From: Roseibacillus sp.
GTDB lineage: Bacteria; Verrucomicrobiota; Verrucomicrobiia; Verrucomicrobiales; Akkermansiaceae
DNA: 63,146 nt
Assembly: GCA_028821775.1 (NCBI GenBank)
Contig: JAPKFB010000025.1
Span: 1-63,146, forward strand
Reading direction: 5' to 3'
Made by a program: the position numbers and the translations under genes. Each line of letters starts with the position of its first letter. Position 1 is the stretch's first letter. The notes beneath the pieces were generated by a model. That model was not told where the DNA came from and ran no database searches. It was given only the letters and a program-made list of their open reading frames with translations. Positions 55,519 through 63,146 of this stretch are shown here, in pieces.

Positions 55519-56379
55519 CTACTTTGCTGCACCCTTCACCGGGTTAGGTTTGGATGGCACGCCCTTCTCAGGAACTTCCACTCCGGAGGTCCATGAAATT
55601 GCGTTGAGGATCAGGGTTCGCCAGTTGTCTTCGTCCCAAGTGGCGTGATAGTGCGCCCCGGTCGTTCCAAAGCCGCGCCCCTTTCCATCGGGCCGCTCGT
55701 AGGCCCAGCCGATATGTTGGATCTCTCCGGCAGCCATTGCCTTGCGGACATGTGGATTGTTGGAGTGTGGGCCGTCACCTCGCTTCATGGTTTCCTGGGG
55801 CGGATGAGCCGAGAGAATCGGAATCACACCCTTCATGTCCTTTTGGAAGCGCATGTGGAAATACCATTCGTCTTTTTGCACGAACGGCTTGCACCCTCGC
55901 GTAATGGGATGCTTGGGCAATTTTTCGATCACCGCCTGCCAGTGCGGATTGACCGACCAGTGCGTTTCAAAATAGCCACCCATACCTTTCAGCATGAGAT
56001 CCCCTGCGCGCCCTTTGGGCACCTCAACGCCATAGTGCAGACAAACCAACCCGACCCCACGTTTGATCAATTTTTCGAACTGGTCGAGATTCTTCATCAC
56101 GAGGTGCCCGCCGCCACCGTTGCAAAAGATCACAATGCAATCGGCCCCCTCAAAGGCTTCGGGGTCCTTGGGCCAGCCAGTGTATTCGGCGGTCTCGAAT
56201 CCAAGCCCGCTCTCTTCCAGTGCTTTCGCGAGGAGGGCATTTCCTCCGATGTGCGCGTGAGTGCTACCGCTCTTCCCGCCATCTGCAAGAAAGACGACCC
56301 TCTTTTTGTCAGCAAAGGTCGTCGAAGTCAGCGACCCGAAAATTGCCAGGATCACAAAAAGGTGAAGCGGGTGTTTCAT
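55519..56379 (-). CDS. ThuA-like protein (first gene of cassette B)
   Basis: The 286-residue protein has a signal peptide (FVILAIFGSLTSTTFA). ThuA-fold motifs are RVVFLADGGKSGSTHAH, CIVIFCNGGGGHLVM, GVGLVCLHYGVEVP, GGYFETHWSVNP, DEWYFHMRF and GFGTTGAHYHATW. It is a different subgroup from the ThuA at 47612, which has a longer hydrophobic N-terminus and different active-site surroundings. It is separated by 11 bp from the PSD1 gene it precedes. ThuA-PSD1-DUF1501 linkage is common in PVC genomes; a role in sugar-derivative metabolism is inferred. The 121-bp gap to the divergent esterase gene holds both promoters. Confidence 0.9.
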   Translation of the reverse strand: MKHPLHLFVILAIFGSLTSTTFADKKRVVFLADGGKSGSTHAHIGGNALLAKALEESGLGFETAEYTGWPKDPEAFEGADCIVIFCNGGGGHLVMKNLDQFEKLIKRGVGLVCLHYGVEVPKGRAGDLMLKGMGGYFETHWSVNPHWQAVIEKLPKHPITRGCKPFVQKDEWYFHMRFQKDMKGVIPILSAHPPQETMKRGDGPHSNNPHVRKAMAAGEIQHIGWAYERPDGKGRGFGTTGAHYHATWDEDNWRTLILNAISWTSGVEVPEKGVPSKPNPVKGAAK

Positions 56380-56500
56380 GATGCCCTGAGGCTCACTAAT
56401 CCAACTTTGAATGACAAGAGGTGAATGCGTTGATTATCCGTTTGTGTGACACCAGGATCGGCTCTCTAATTCGAATTCAACGCCTGACCCTTGTCATCCA

Positions 56501-58549
56501 ATGAAACCTCTCGCCTTCTCACTCGCACTTCTCGCTCCTGTTTCATTCCTCAGTGCCGCACCGCGCGCGCTTCCCGAGGGCACCCTTCCTGCTGATAGCC
56601 GCCTCGCCGACCTCAAGGATCTCAACGGATATTTCCCATTCACCCCACCGAAGACGAAGGAGGATTGGGCCACGCGCTCGAACAAGATCCGCCATGCGCT
56701 CAAGGTTTCGGCGGGACTCTTTCCGGAACCCGATCGCACTCCCCTCAATCCGGTCATTCACGGGATGATCGACGGCGGCGACTTCACGGTCGAAAAAGTC
56801 TACTTCGAAACTCGACCCGGGTATCTTCTTACCGGCAACCTCTATCGCCCGAAGAACGCCAAGGTCAAGGGACCCGGCGTGCTTTGTCCCCATGGTCACT
56901 GGAACGAAGCGCGCTTCTTCGATGCCGGGGAAGGCAACGCCAAGCAACTCATCAAGGACGGCGCGGAAGCAAACATGGAAAGTGCGCGCAATCATATCCA
57001 GTCACGTTGTGTTGGCCTCGCGCGACTCGGTTGCACGGTCCTGCAGTATGACATGATCGGCTACTGCGACAACGATCAGATCTCCTACGAACTCGGGCAC
57101 CGCTTCGCCAAGCAGCGGAAACACATGATCTCGGAGAAGAATTGGGGACTCTACAGCCCGCAAGCGGAGTCCCACCTGCAAAGCATCATGATGCTGCAGA
57201 CTTGGAATTCCATGCGTGCAATCGACTTTCTGCAAAGCCTTCCCGAGGTGGATCCCAAGCGCATCGCGGTGACGGGAGCGAGTGGTGGCGGCACCCAGAC
57301 CTTTGCAATCTCAGCCCTCGACCCCCGGGTCGCGGTCTCCATGCCCGCGGTGATGGTCTCCACCGCCATGCAGGGTGGCTGCACCTGCGAAAACTCAACC
57401 TTGATGCGCGTCGACAATGGCAACATTGCCTTCGCGGCTCTCTTCGCGCCCAAGCCGCTTGCTCTCACCGCAGCAAACGACTGGACCAAGGAGATGTCCA
57501 CCAAGGGCTTCCCCGAACTCAAAAAGACCTACGCGCTGCTAGGAGTTCCGGACAAGGTCATGCTGCATGATCGCACCGAGTTCGGACACAACTACAACCT
57601 CCCCTCACGCCAGGCCATGTACCGCTGGTTCAACAATCATCTCGGACTTGGAGCAAAGAATCCGGAACAAGAGCGCCCACACAAGCGCCTCACCGGAAAG
57701 GAACTCACTGTTTTTGACGAGCAGCACCTCAAGCCGGAAGGCGGCGAGGACTTCGAGCGGGGCCTTCTTGCCGCCCTCACCAAAGATTCCGCCCGCAAGA
57801 TTGCCGCCAATCCCAAGCTTGCCATGGCGGGCTGGGACACCCTCCTCGATTCGAACCTCGATCAGGCCGGAACAGCAGAATGGCAACTCGTCAGCAAGAA
57901 GGATCGCGGCAGCTATCTCGAGATGCCCGGCCTCCACAACAACAAAACCCACAAGGAGCAGGTTCCTGTGATCTGGCTCTACCCGAAGGAAAACTGGAAC
58001 AAGCGCGCCACCATCTTCCTGACCGCAAGCGGCAAAGCCGGCCTCTACGACCACAAGGGTGAACCCCGCGCTGAAGTGAAAGCCCTCCTCAAGGGCGGAA
58101 GCGCAGTGTGCGGCCTCGACCTGTTCATGCAGGGCGAATTTCTCAAGGACGGCAAGGCGATCACCGAGACCCGGCGGGTGAAGAACAAGCGCGAAGCCGC
58201 CTGTTACACCTACGGCTACAACCGGCCGCTCTTTGTGAAACGCCTTCACGACGTGGTGAGCACAATCAAGCTCATCAAGACTGATCAACACGGGGCCGAG
58301 AAGATCGATCTCGTTGGACTGAAGGGCGCGGGGCACTGGGCCGCCGCCGCCAATTACGCCGTCGGCAAAGCCCTCGACCGGGTCGCGATCGAGACTGGCG
58401 GATTCAAATTCATCAAGGTGATGGACATTCGCGACCCCGACCTGATGCCCGGTGCCGCAAAGTACGGCGACATCGACGCTCTCCTCGACCTCGCGCCCAC
58501 CAGGGCCTGGAATGTGGATGAAAAAGGACTTCCCGGCTGGTTGAAGTAG
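56501..58549 (+). CDS. Exported alpha/beta-hydrolase, acetylxylan-esterase-like, two-domain
   Basis: The 682-residue protein has a signal peptide (FSLALLAPVSFLSA). An alpha/beta-hydrolase domain (about 70-380) contains PGVLCPHGHW, a nucleophile elbow G-A-S261-G-G-G and a late HDRTEFGHNYNLP that may supply the catalytic His. A second, degenerate hydrolase-like domain occupies about 400-680 (VIWLYPKENWNKRATIFL, VGLKGAGHWAAAANYA, VMDIRDPDLMPG). Two-domain proteins of this type are annotated as acetyl-xylan esterases in PVC genomes. De-acetylation of polysaccharide is inferred. Divergent from ThuA, convergent (9-bp gap) with another hydrolase. Confidence 0.88.
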   Translation: MKPLAFSLALLAPVSFLSAAPRALPEGTLPADSRLADLKDLNGYFPFTPPKTKEDWATRSNKIRHALKVSAGLFPEPDRTPLNPVIHGMIDGGDFTVEKVYFETRPGYLLTGNLYRPKNAKVKGPGVLCPHGHWNEARFFDAGEGNAKQLIKDGAEANMESARNHIQSRCVGLARLGCTVLQYDMIGYCDNDQISYELGHRFAKQRKHMISEKNWGLYSPQAESHLQSIMMLQTWNSMRAIDFLQSLPEVDPKRIAVTGASGGGTQTFAISALDPRVAVSMPAVMVSTAMQGGCTCENSTLMRVDNGNIAFAALFAPKPLALTAANDWTKEMSTKGFPELKKTYALLGVPDKVMLHDRTEFGHNYNLPSRQAMYRWFNNHLGLGAKNPEQERPHKRLTGKELTVFDEQHLKPEGGEDFERGLLAALTKDSARKIAANPKLAMAGWDTLLDSNLDQAGTAEWQLVSKKDRGSYLEMPGLHNNKTHKEQVPVIWLYPKENWNKRATIFLTASGKAGLYDHKGEPRAEVKALLKGGSAVCGLDLFMQGEFLKDGKAITETRRVKNKREAACYTYGYNRPLFVKRLHDVVSTIKLIKTDQHGAEKIDLVGLKGAGHWAAAANYAVGKALDRVAIETGGFKFIKVMDIRDPDLMPGAAKYGDIDALLDLAPTRAWNVDEKGLPGWLK

Positions 58550-58558
58550 TGCCCGCCT

Positions 58559-59758
58559 TCACTTCACCATCGCCTCACTGCTCGCGATCATTTTCCGCTC
58601 ATCGGTCACCTCGATGCACCATGCTGTTGCATGTTCCGGTGGAGCCGGCCCCGACACGACATTTCCCTTCACGGCCAGAGGCTGAGTGGTCCACTTCCGC
58701 TCCCTGTTCTTCGGATGCGGCTCGGTTGTGAAGTGCAGCCGCGCTTCCACGATCTTGGTCGAGGAAGTCACCTTGGCACTCACCACCCCTTCTTTGACTT
58801 CGGGACGAGCCACTGCGTGCATCGGTGCTCCGCCCTTGAGATACTGATCCGCAAAGACGAAGAACTCCTTGAAGTTGAAGATGTGGCCATGCCTCATGCC
58901 GAGCTGAATGCTGTAGTTCTTCTCCGTCTGGACGAGCGCACAAGTCTTGGCATAGCTATCCATCGGATAGGCAAAATCGTTCGTGCCATTGAGAAACGCG
59001 ACCGGCATGCGCGCAGATCCAAGGTAGCTGGACGGATCCCAGAGCTTGTTCCATTTGTCGGACTGCTTGGCGGTCATCTTCCCGAACTCCGAGCTCTTCC
59101 AGGCACTGTTCTCCCGCAGAAATCCACATCCGTAGACCGGCATCGCAAACCTGAATCGCGAATCCACCCCGGCCACGATGCAGGTGAGATAGCCGCCCCA
59201 GCTAATTCCCGTCACGCCGACCCGTTCAATGTCGACACCCTCAAAACTCCGAATCAAGGAATGGGCAAGGAGGACATTGCTCACCGCGTGGTAAGACCAC
59301 TGTTCTTCCTTCGGTTCATCGATGGTGGCAAACTTCTGCGCATGCCCCTGGTCCGGCCCGCCATCCGCCAAGGTCTTTCGACCGATCCCCTTCCCCGCCA
59401 GATCCATCGCGATCGCCGCGTAACCGCGTTTCGCCCACAGCTCAACCCACGCCGGAAAGGCTTGCCCACCACCGCCGTGCACGAGTACGAGCGCCGGGTA
59501 ATTTCCTGACTTGCCAGGCTTCACCCCGTAGTCAGCAGGTGAGGCATAGCAGGCAAAAACCCGAGTTGGCTCCCCGCGATAAAGCAGCCCCCGATAGAAG
59601 AGCGACTTGAGGGGTTTGTCATTCTCCACCCACTCAAACTCGGGCGCCTCTGAGAGCGCTGGGACATCCCACGGAGTCCACTCGGGAAGAGGTGCAGGTT
59701 GTGCGCTGAAGACTTGGGAGCAACAAAGAAGAAAGAAAAGCAGTGCCCGACAGGTCAT
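58559..59758 (-). CDS. Exported alpha/beta-hydrolase (AXE/dienelactone-hydrolase-like)
   Basis: The 399-residue protein has a signal peptide (LLFFLLCCSQVFSA). The hydrolase core has YPALVLVHGGGGQAFPAW (oxyanion-hole loop), the nucleophile motif GISWGGYLT, LNGTNDFAYP (acid) and LGMRHGHIFNF (His). A C-terminal beta-rich tail (about 305-395; KVTSSTKIVEARLHF, AWCIEVTDERK) resembles PhoPQ-type or prolyl-oligopeptidase accessory strands. It could be a carbohydrate esterase or a secreted peptidase; a carbohydrate esterase seems more likely beside the similar enzyme at 56501. Confidence 0.85.
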   Translation of the reverse strand: MTCRALLFFLLCCSQVFSAQPAPLPEWTPWDVPALSEAPEFEWVENDKPLKSLFYRGLLYRGEPTRVFACYASPADYGVKPGKSGNYPALVLVHGGGGQAFPAWVELWAKRGYAAIAMDLAGKGIGRKTLADGGPDQGHAQKFATIDEPKEEQWSYHAVSNVLLAHSLIRSFEGVDIERVGVTGISWGGYLTCIVAGVDSRFRFAMPVYGCGFLRENSAWKSSEFGKMTAKQSDKWNKLWDPSSYLGSARMPVAFLNGTNDFAYPMDSYAKTCALVQTEKNYSIQLGMRHGHIFNFKEFFVFADQYLKGGAPMHAVARPEVKEGVVSAKVTSSTKIVEARLHFTTEPHPKNRERKWTTQPLAVKGNVVSGPAPPEHATAWCIEVTDERKMIASSEAMVK

Positions 59759-59942
59759 GCCGTGGATTACACGTCTAGATCCCCCCTCCGGTCAACGCCA
59801 AGCGAAGAAACACCCTTCAACCGTCAACAACATTCAGTCCGGAGCCCTCAATCCGTTTGCCACGAATCGAATGTTACTCATTAGGGCAGGACCAGCGGCC
59901 CCCAGGATGGACGAAGATCCAATGCATTCCTCTCCTCATTTC

Positions 59943-61370
59943 TTAACCGACTATCTCCCCAATCACCTTGCCGAAGACATCGGTCAATCTCACGTTCCGG
60001 CTATTATGGCGGAAAGTAAGCTCTTCATGATCCATTCCGAGAAGATGAAGAATGGTGGCATGAACGTCATGGACGTGCGTGGCGTTCTTCACTGCATGCA
60101 TTCCCAGTTCGTCGGTCGCTCCATGACTGAGGCCTCCTTTCAGGCCCCCGCCAGCCATCCAGAGTGTGAACCCCTTGTGATGATGGCCGCGACCGATCCT
60201 CTTCTCGCGATTGGCTTCTTCAAACGGCGTGCGCCCAAACTCGGTTGCCCAGACCACAAGCGTCTCATCGAGCATGCCGCGCGATTTCAAATCGAGAATG
60301 AGGGCGGTGATTCCCTGATCGGTACGAGCCGCGTTGTCGCGGTGATTCCCGATCAACCCACCACGGTTGCCATGGGCATCCCACTTGCGTCCCGTCGCTC
60401 CGTCGAGAATCTCCACGAAGCGAACCCCCGATTCAACGAGCCGCCGCGCGGTGAGACAGTGTTGCGAAAACTGGTTTTCACCGTAAAGGGTCCTCATGCT
60501 CTTCGGCTCACGGCTCAGATCAAACACCTGGGTCGCTGAGGCCTGCATCTTGAAGGCCATTTCGAATGCTTCGATGCGCCCAGTGAGTTCCGGCTGGGTC
60601 GGGTGCTGATCTCGATGCAATCGGTTCAGCTTGTCGAGGGTAGCAAGCCGCCCGGCCTGCCTGTCGGAGCTGAACTCCTTGCGCGGGGTCAAATAGGGAA
60701 AGGGCGATTTACCCTCCTCCACTCTTGCGATCGCAGCCTGGTGCCGCCCCGGGAGCATCCCCTGTTGAAACACTCCGTCGCCCGCGGTGCAGATCCCATC
60801 CTTCATCACCACGTAGGCGGGCAGCTCGCTATTCTCGCTTCCCAGTCCGTAGGTGACCCACGATCCCAGGCTGGGGAATCCAGGGCGTTGATGCCCCGTG
60901 TGCCAGATCGTTTCTCCGACCGAGTGGATTGCGGAATCGGTGTGCACGGCTTTAAGAAAGGTGATTTCATCCACCACTTCAGCGAGTCGCGGATAGATCT
61001 CGCTCACCCATGCTCCACATTGCCCGTGCTGTTTGAACTCAAAGACCGAGGGCAGGATGCGACAGCCCTCAAGCGTTTTTTCCGGATTGAACCCCTTCAG
61101 CTCATCCTTGGTGAACACCTCCGACGCGGTCTTGCCCGCCAACTTCTTCAGAGCCGGCTTGTAGTCGAACGTTTCCAGGTGACTCGCCCCGCCACACATG
61201 AAGAGCAGGATCACATTCTTGGCACGCGGCTTGAAGTGAGCAGGCTGCTGAGGAAGTGCACCCCGTGAATCGGACGAAAGCAGCGAGTTCAGCGCGATGC
61301 TCCCAAGGCTCAACTGGCCAAGGAAGTGACGACGATCCCTGTTCGACTCAGTTGACATAGATAAACTCAT
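59943..61370 (-). CDS. DUF1501 protein (cassette C)
   Basis: The 475-residue protein has a Tat signal (DRRHFLGQLSLGSIALNSLL) preceded by two possible starts: ATG at 61370, 23-bp overlap with PSD1, or ATG at 61358, 11-bp overlap. Family motifs are NVILLFMCGGASHLETFDYK, AVHTDSAIHSVGET, RGMLDETLVVWATEFGRTPF and NVRLTDVFGKV. It departs from the other two copies in SVGETIWHTGHQ and in lacking the usual GGDF variant. It follows its PSD1 partner. The 184-bp gap to the hydrolase at 58559-59758 holds nothing I can name. Confidence 0.94.
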   Translation of the reverse strand: MSLSMSTESNRDRRHFLGQLSLGSIALNSLLSSDSRGALPQQPAHFKPRAKNVILLFMCGGASHLETFDYKPALKKLAGKTASEVFTKDELKGFNPEKTLEGCRILPSVFEFKQHGQCGAWVSEIYPRLAEVVDEITFLKAVHTDSAIHSVGETIWHTGHQRPGFPSLGSWVTYGLGSENSELPAYVVMKDGICTAGDGVFQQGMLPGRHQAAIARVEEGKSPFPYLTPRKEFSSDRQAGRLATLDKLNRLHRDQHPTQPELTGRIEAFEMAFKMQASATQVFDLSREPKSMRTLYGENQFSQHCLTARRLVESGVRFVEILDGATGRKWDAHGNRGGLIGNHRDNAARTDQGITALILDLKSRGMLDETLVVWATEFGRTPFEEANREKRIGRGHHHKGFTLWMAGGGLKGGLSHGATDELGMHAVKNATHVHDVHATILHLLGMDHEELTFRHNSRNVRLTDVFGKVIGEIVG

Positions 61371-63117
61371 TCAATCCCAGCAGGAGGTGCGAATATTCAA
61401 CGAGCGTACCCTCGCCTCCCATCGCGAGGAACTCCAAACCAATTGCGCGTTCCTCCGGGAAAGGCGGCCTTGAAAGCAGAAGGAGATACGCGCGATGGAC
61501 TTGCTTGGCGGAATCCTCCCCCACTTCGCGTTTCACCCTTTCCGCGAACTTCTCTGCCAGCGTCCACCCAAGCGGCGCATTGAGCGCAAAGAGTGCTCCC
61601 TCGGGCGCCGCTCCGGTGCTTCGCGCTCCCACACTGCGCTCGGTATCCGGCGGATCAAAGAGACTCAAGGTCGGATGCTTGGCCGATCGATGAACCTGTA
61701 GATAGATCGAGCGTCTCCAACTGCGAGGATCGTCCTGCACCTCTTTCTTGAAGTCGCCAATCGAGATACTCGGCCCATACATTTCGTTGCCCAACACGCC
61801 CGCAACGCTCAACAAGTGATCTCGAATCGCTTCAGACTCGAGCCTCTGAGGCCGCCGGTGCCAAAGCAGGGCATTGTCGGCATCAATCTGAAGAGGCGCC
61901 GTATCCGTCGTCCCGGATTGGCGATAGACCGCACTCGACATGATCAGCCGATGAATCGGCTTCAGCTTCCATCCTCCAGCAATGAACTGCCTCGCCAGAT
62001 GGTCCAGCAACCTGGGATGGCTGGGAAGAGATCCCAACTTGCCGAAGTCGTTCGACGTCTTCACGAGACCCCGGCCGAAATGATGATGCCAGAGACGATT
62101 GACGATCACGCGAGCAAGCAACTGCCCCGCACCATCGTTCTCATCGGTCAACCAGTAACCGAGCGCCTCCAACTCACTGCGCGACTCCACCCGCCAGTGC
62201 TTGTCCCCCTTCTTCATCAAGACCTTGAGAAACCCCGGATCCACCGCCTTCCCAGGAGTTGACCAACTTCCCTTGATCAAGACCCGGGGCTCCGTGATCG
62301 CGAGGGCAATCTTCTTGGCCGAAGCCTTCGGCGCTTCCTTGAACTGATCAAAAAAGAAGGCCGTGAACTGATAGTATTCCTCCGTCGACATTGGATCGAC
62401 CGGATGATCATGACAACGCGCACAGCCAAAGGTGAGCCCGAGGAAGGCGGTCCCCGTCGTGGAGACCATGTCATCGAGACGATGGAACTGCTTGTCGTTC
62501 GGATCTGAATTATTCTGCAGCCGCGTTCCGAGATGGATGAACTGCCGCAACGCATCATAGTCACCACCCTTTGCCTCAGCCCCGTCCGGCCCGCTGATTT
62601 GGTAGCGAACGAAACGATCAAAGGGCAAATCATTATTGAGAGCATGGATCACGGAATCCCTGAAGCGCCACGCATCCTTGCGCACCTTGTCTTCGTTCAC
62701 CGTGAGCACCCCATCGCTCTCCCCAAATCGAACCACATCCAACCAGTGCCGTCCCCAGCGTTCACCATAATGCGGACTGGCAAGCAAGCGCGTGACGAGT
62801 TCCTCGTAGGCCTTGGGACTCTTGTTGGAGACAAATTGCTCGATTTCCTCAACCGTCGGAGGCAATCCGGTCAATCCAACTGTCGCCCGCCGAATCAGCA
62901 TGTAGCGATTAGCCTCCGCTTGCGGACTGAGATTGTGAGCATCAAGTCTGGCGAGAATGAAACGATCCACTGAGGTCTTCACCCAATCCTCATTCTTCAC
63001 CTCTGGCGCCTCGCCAGAGACCAAGGGCCCCAAACTCCAAAGCTCGGGCTCCGCCAAAGCCAGACTGCAAGCCACCAACCCACAAATCGCTCCCAGGTAG
63101 TGATGATCATTCCTCAA
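61348..63117 (-). CDS. Short PSD1 protein: DUF1549-DUF1553 without cytochrome c domain (cassette C)
   Basis: At 589 residues this is about half the length of the PSD1 proteins in cassettes A and B. It has a signal peptide (GLVACSLALA) and goes straight to a linker (VKTSVDRFILARLD) and DUF1549 (RRATVGLTGLPPTVEEI, HWLDVVRFGESDGV, one CxxCH at C232: FGCARCHDHPVDPM). DUF1553 (LLARVIVNRLWHHHFGRG, SIYLQVHRSAKHP) follows without a beta-sandwich insert. It overlaps the DUF1501 start by up to 23 bp. Bases 63118-63146 may hold the end of a further minus-strand gene (a TAG at 63130-63132), too short to call. Confidence 0.93.
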   Translation of the reverse strand: MRNDHHYLGAICGLVACSLALAEPELWSLGPLVSGEAPEVKNEDWVKTSVDRFILARLDAHNLSPQAEANRYMLIRRATVGLTGLPPTVEEIEQFVSNKSPKAYEELVTRLLASPHYGERWGRHWLDVVRFGESDGVLTVNEDKVRKDAWRFRDSVIHALNNDLPFDRFVRYQISGPDGAEAKGGDYDALRQFIHLGTRLQNNSDPNDKQFHRLDDMVSTTGTAFLGLTFGCARCHDHPVDPMSTEEYYQFTAFFFDQFKEAPKASAKKIALAITEPRVLIKGSWSTPGKAVDPGFLKVLMKKGDKHWRVESRSELEALGYWLTDENDGAGQLLARVIVNRLWHHHFGRGLVKTSNDFGKLGSLPSHPRLLDHLARQFIAGGWKLKPIHRLIMSSAVYRQSGTTDTAPLQIDADNALLWHRRPQRLESEAIRDHLLSVAGVLGNEMYGPSISIGDFKKEVQDDPRSWRRSIYLQVHRSAKHPTLSLFDPPDTERSVGARSTGAAPEGALFALNAPLGWTLAEKFAERVKREVGEDSAKQVHRAYLLLLSRPPFPEERAIGLEFLAMGGEGTLVEYSHLLLGLNEFIYVN

Positions 63118-63146
63118 GACTACATAAAACTAGCGCTTCCCCTTGG

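Overview
The window looks like a chromosomal segment of a Gram-negative, marine-type member of the Verrucomicrobiota (PVC superphylum). The evidence is its dense set of exported proteins typical of PVC bacteria: paired DUF1549/DUF1553 'PSD1' and DUF1501 proteins, a DUF1592/DUF1552 pair, PVC-type haem-binding quinoproteins, ThuA-like proteins, FG-GAP/VCBS-ASPIC/UnbV proteins, CotH/lamin-tail proteins, a sulfatase, and a PEP-CTERM protein with a verrucomicrobial-style IPEP...RRRR tail. Codon third positions are strongly G/C, and this creates many long antisense shadow frames. I saw no rRNA, tRNA, CRISPR array, IS element or phage module.

Layout. 1-660: a broken, frameshifted propeller-type gene. 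665-7168: a giant PQQ-propeller/methyltransferase-like/malectin/CBM96 protein, a protein with a CcmH-like cysteine tail, and a small conserved-looking protein. 7326-10783: a coupled DUF1592-DUF1552 pair. 10789-14389: a membrane protein, a PQQ protein and a sulfatase. 14399-25068: a double ASPIC/UnbV propeller protein, a CotH/lamin-tail protein and a fused MFS/spermidine-synthase membrane protein. 25299-34254: a three-lectin-domain protein, a very large CRTAC1-thioredoxin-TPR gene interrupted by one in-frame TGA, and a PEP-CTERM protein. 34410-42920: DUF1501-PSD1 cassette A, a PDZ/PA14 serine protease, a cyclase-fold protein with a CxxCH motif, and an uncharacterised protein. 43083-50165, all on the minus strand: PPi-dependent phosphofructokinase, quinoprotein-cytochrome c, ThuA, a transaldolase-like enzyme and a phosphoesterase. 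51063-56379: ThuA-PSD1-DUF1501 cassette B. 56501-59758: two convergent alpha/beta hydrolases. 59943-63117: PSD1-DUF1501 cassette C.

The most important observation is at 29331-33260. Two open frames in the same frame form one continuous ASPIC/UnbV-TlpA-TPR protein, separated only by a TGA codon at 31278-31280. Exactly 11 nt after that TGA is a perfect 6-bp hairpin with the loop GGTCG. The spacing and the GGTC loop resemble the SECIS element of E. coli fdhF. I therefore interpret the gene as a selenoprotein with Sec at residue 650. No selenocysteine machinery is in this window, so this must be tested elsewhere in the genome.

The flanking lectin-domain genes share a 525-bp stretch that is base-for-base identical, while its homologous edges have diverged. 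That pattern suggests gene conversion. Overall the region encodes extracytoplasmic machinery for binding and degrading sulfated or acetylated polysaccharides, with c-type cytochrome domains, plus a small block of cytoplasmic sugar-phosphate enzymes.
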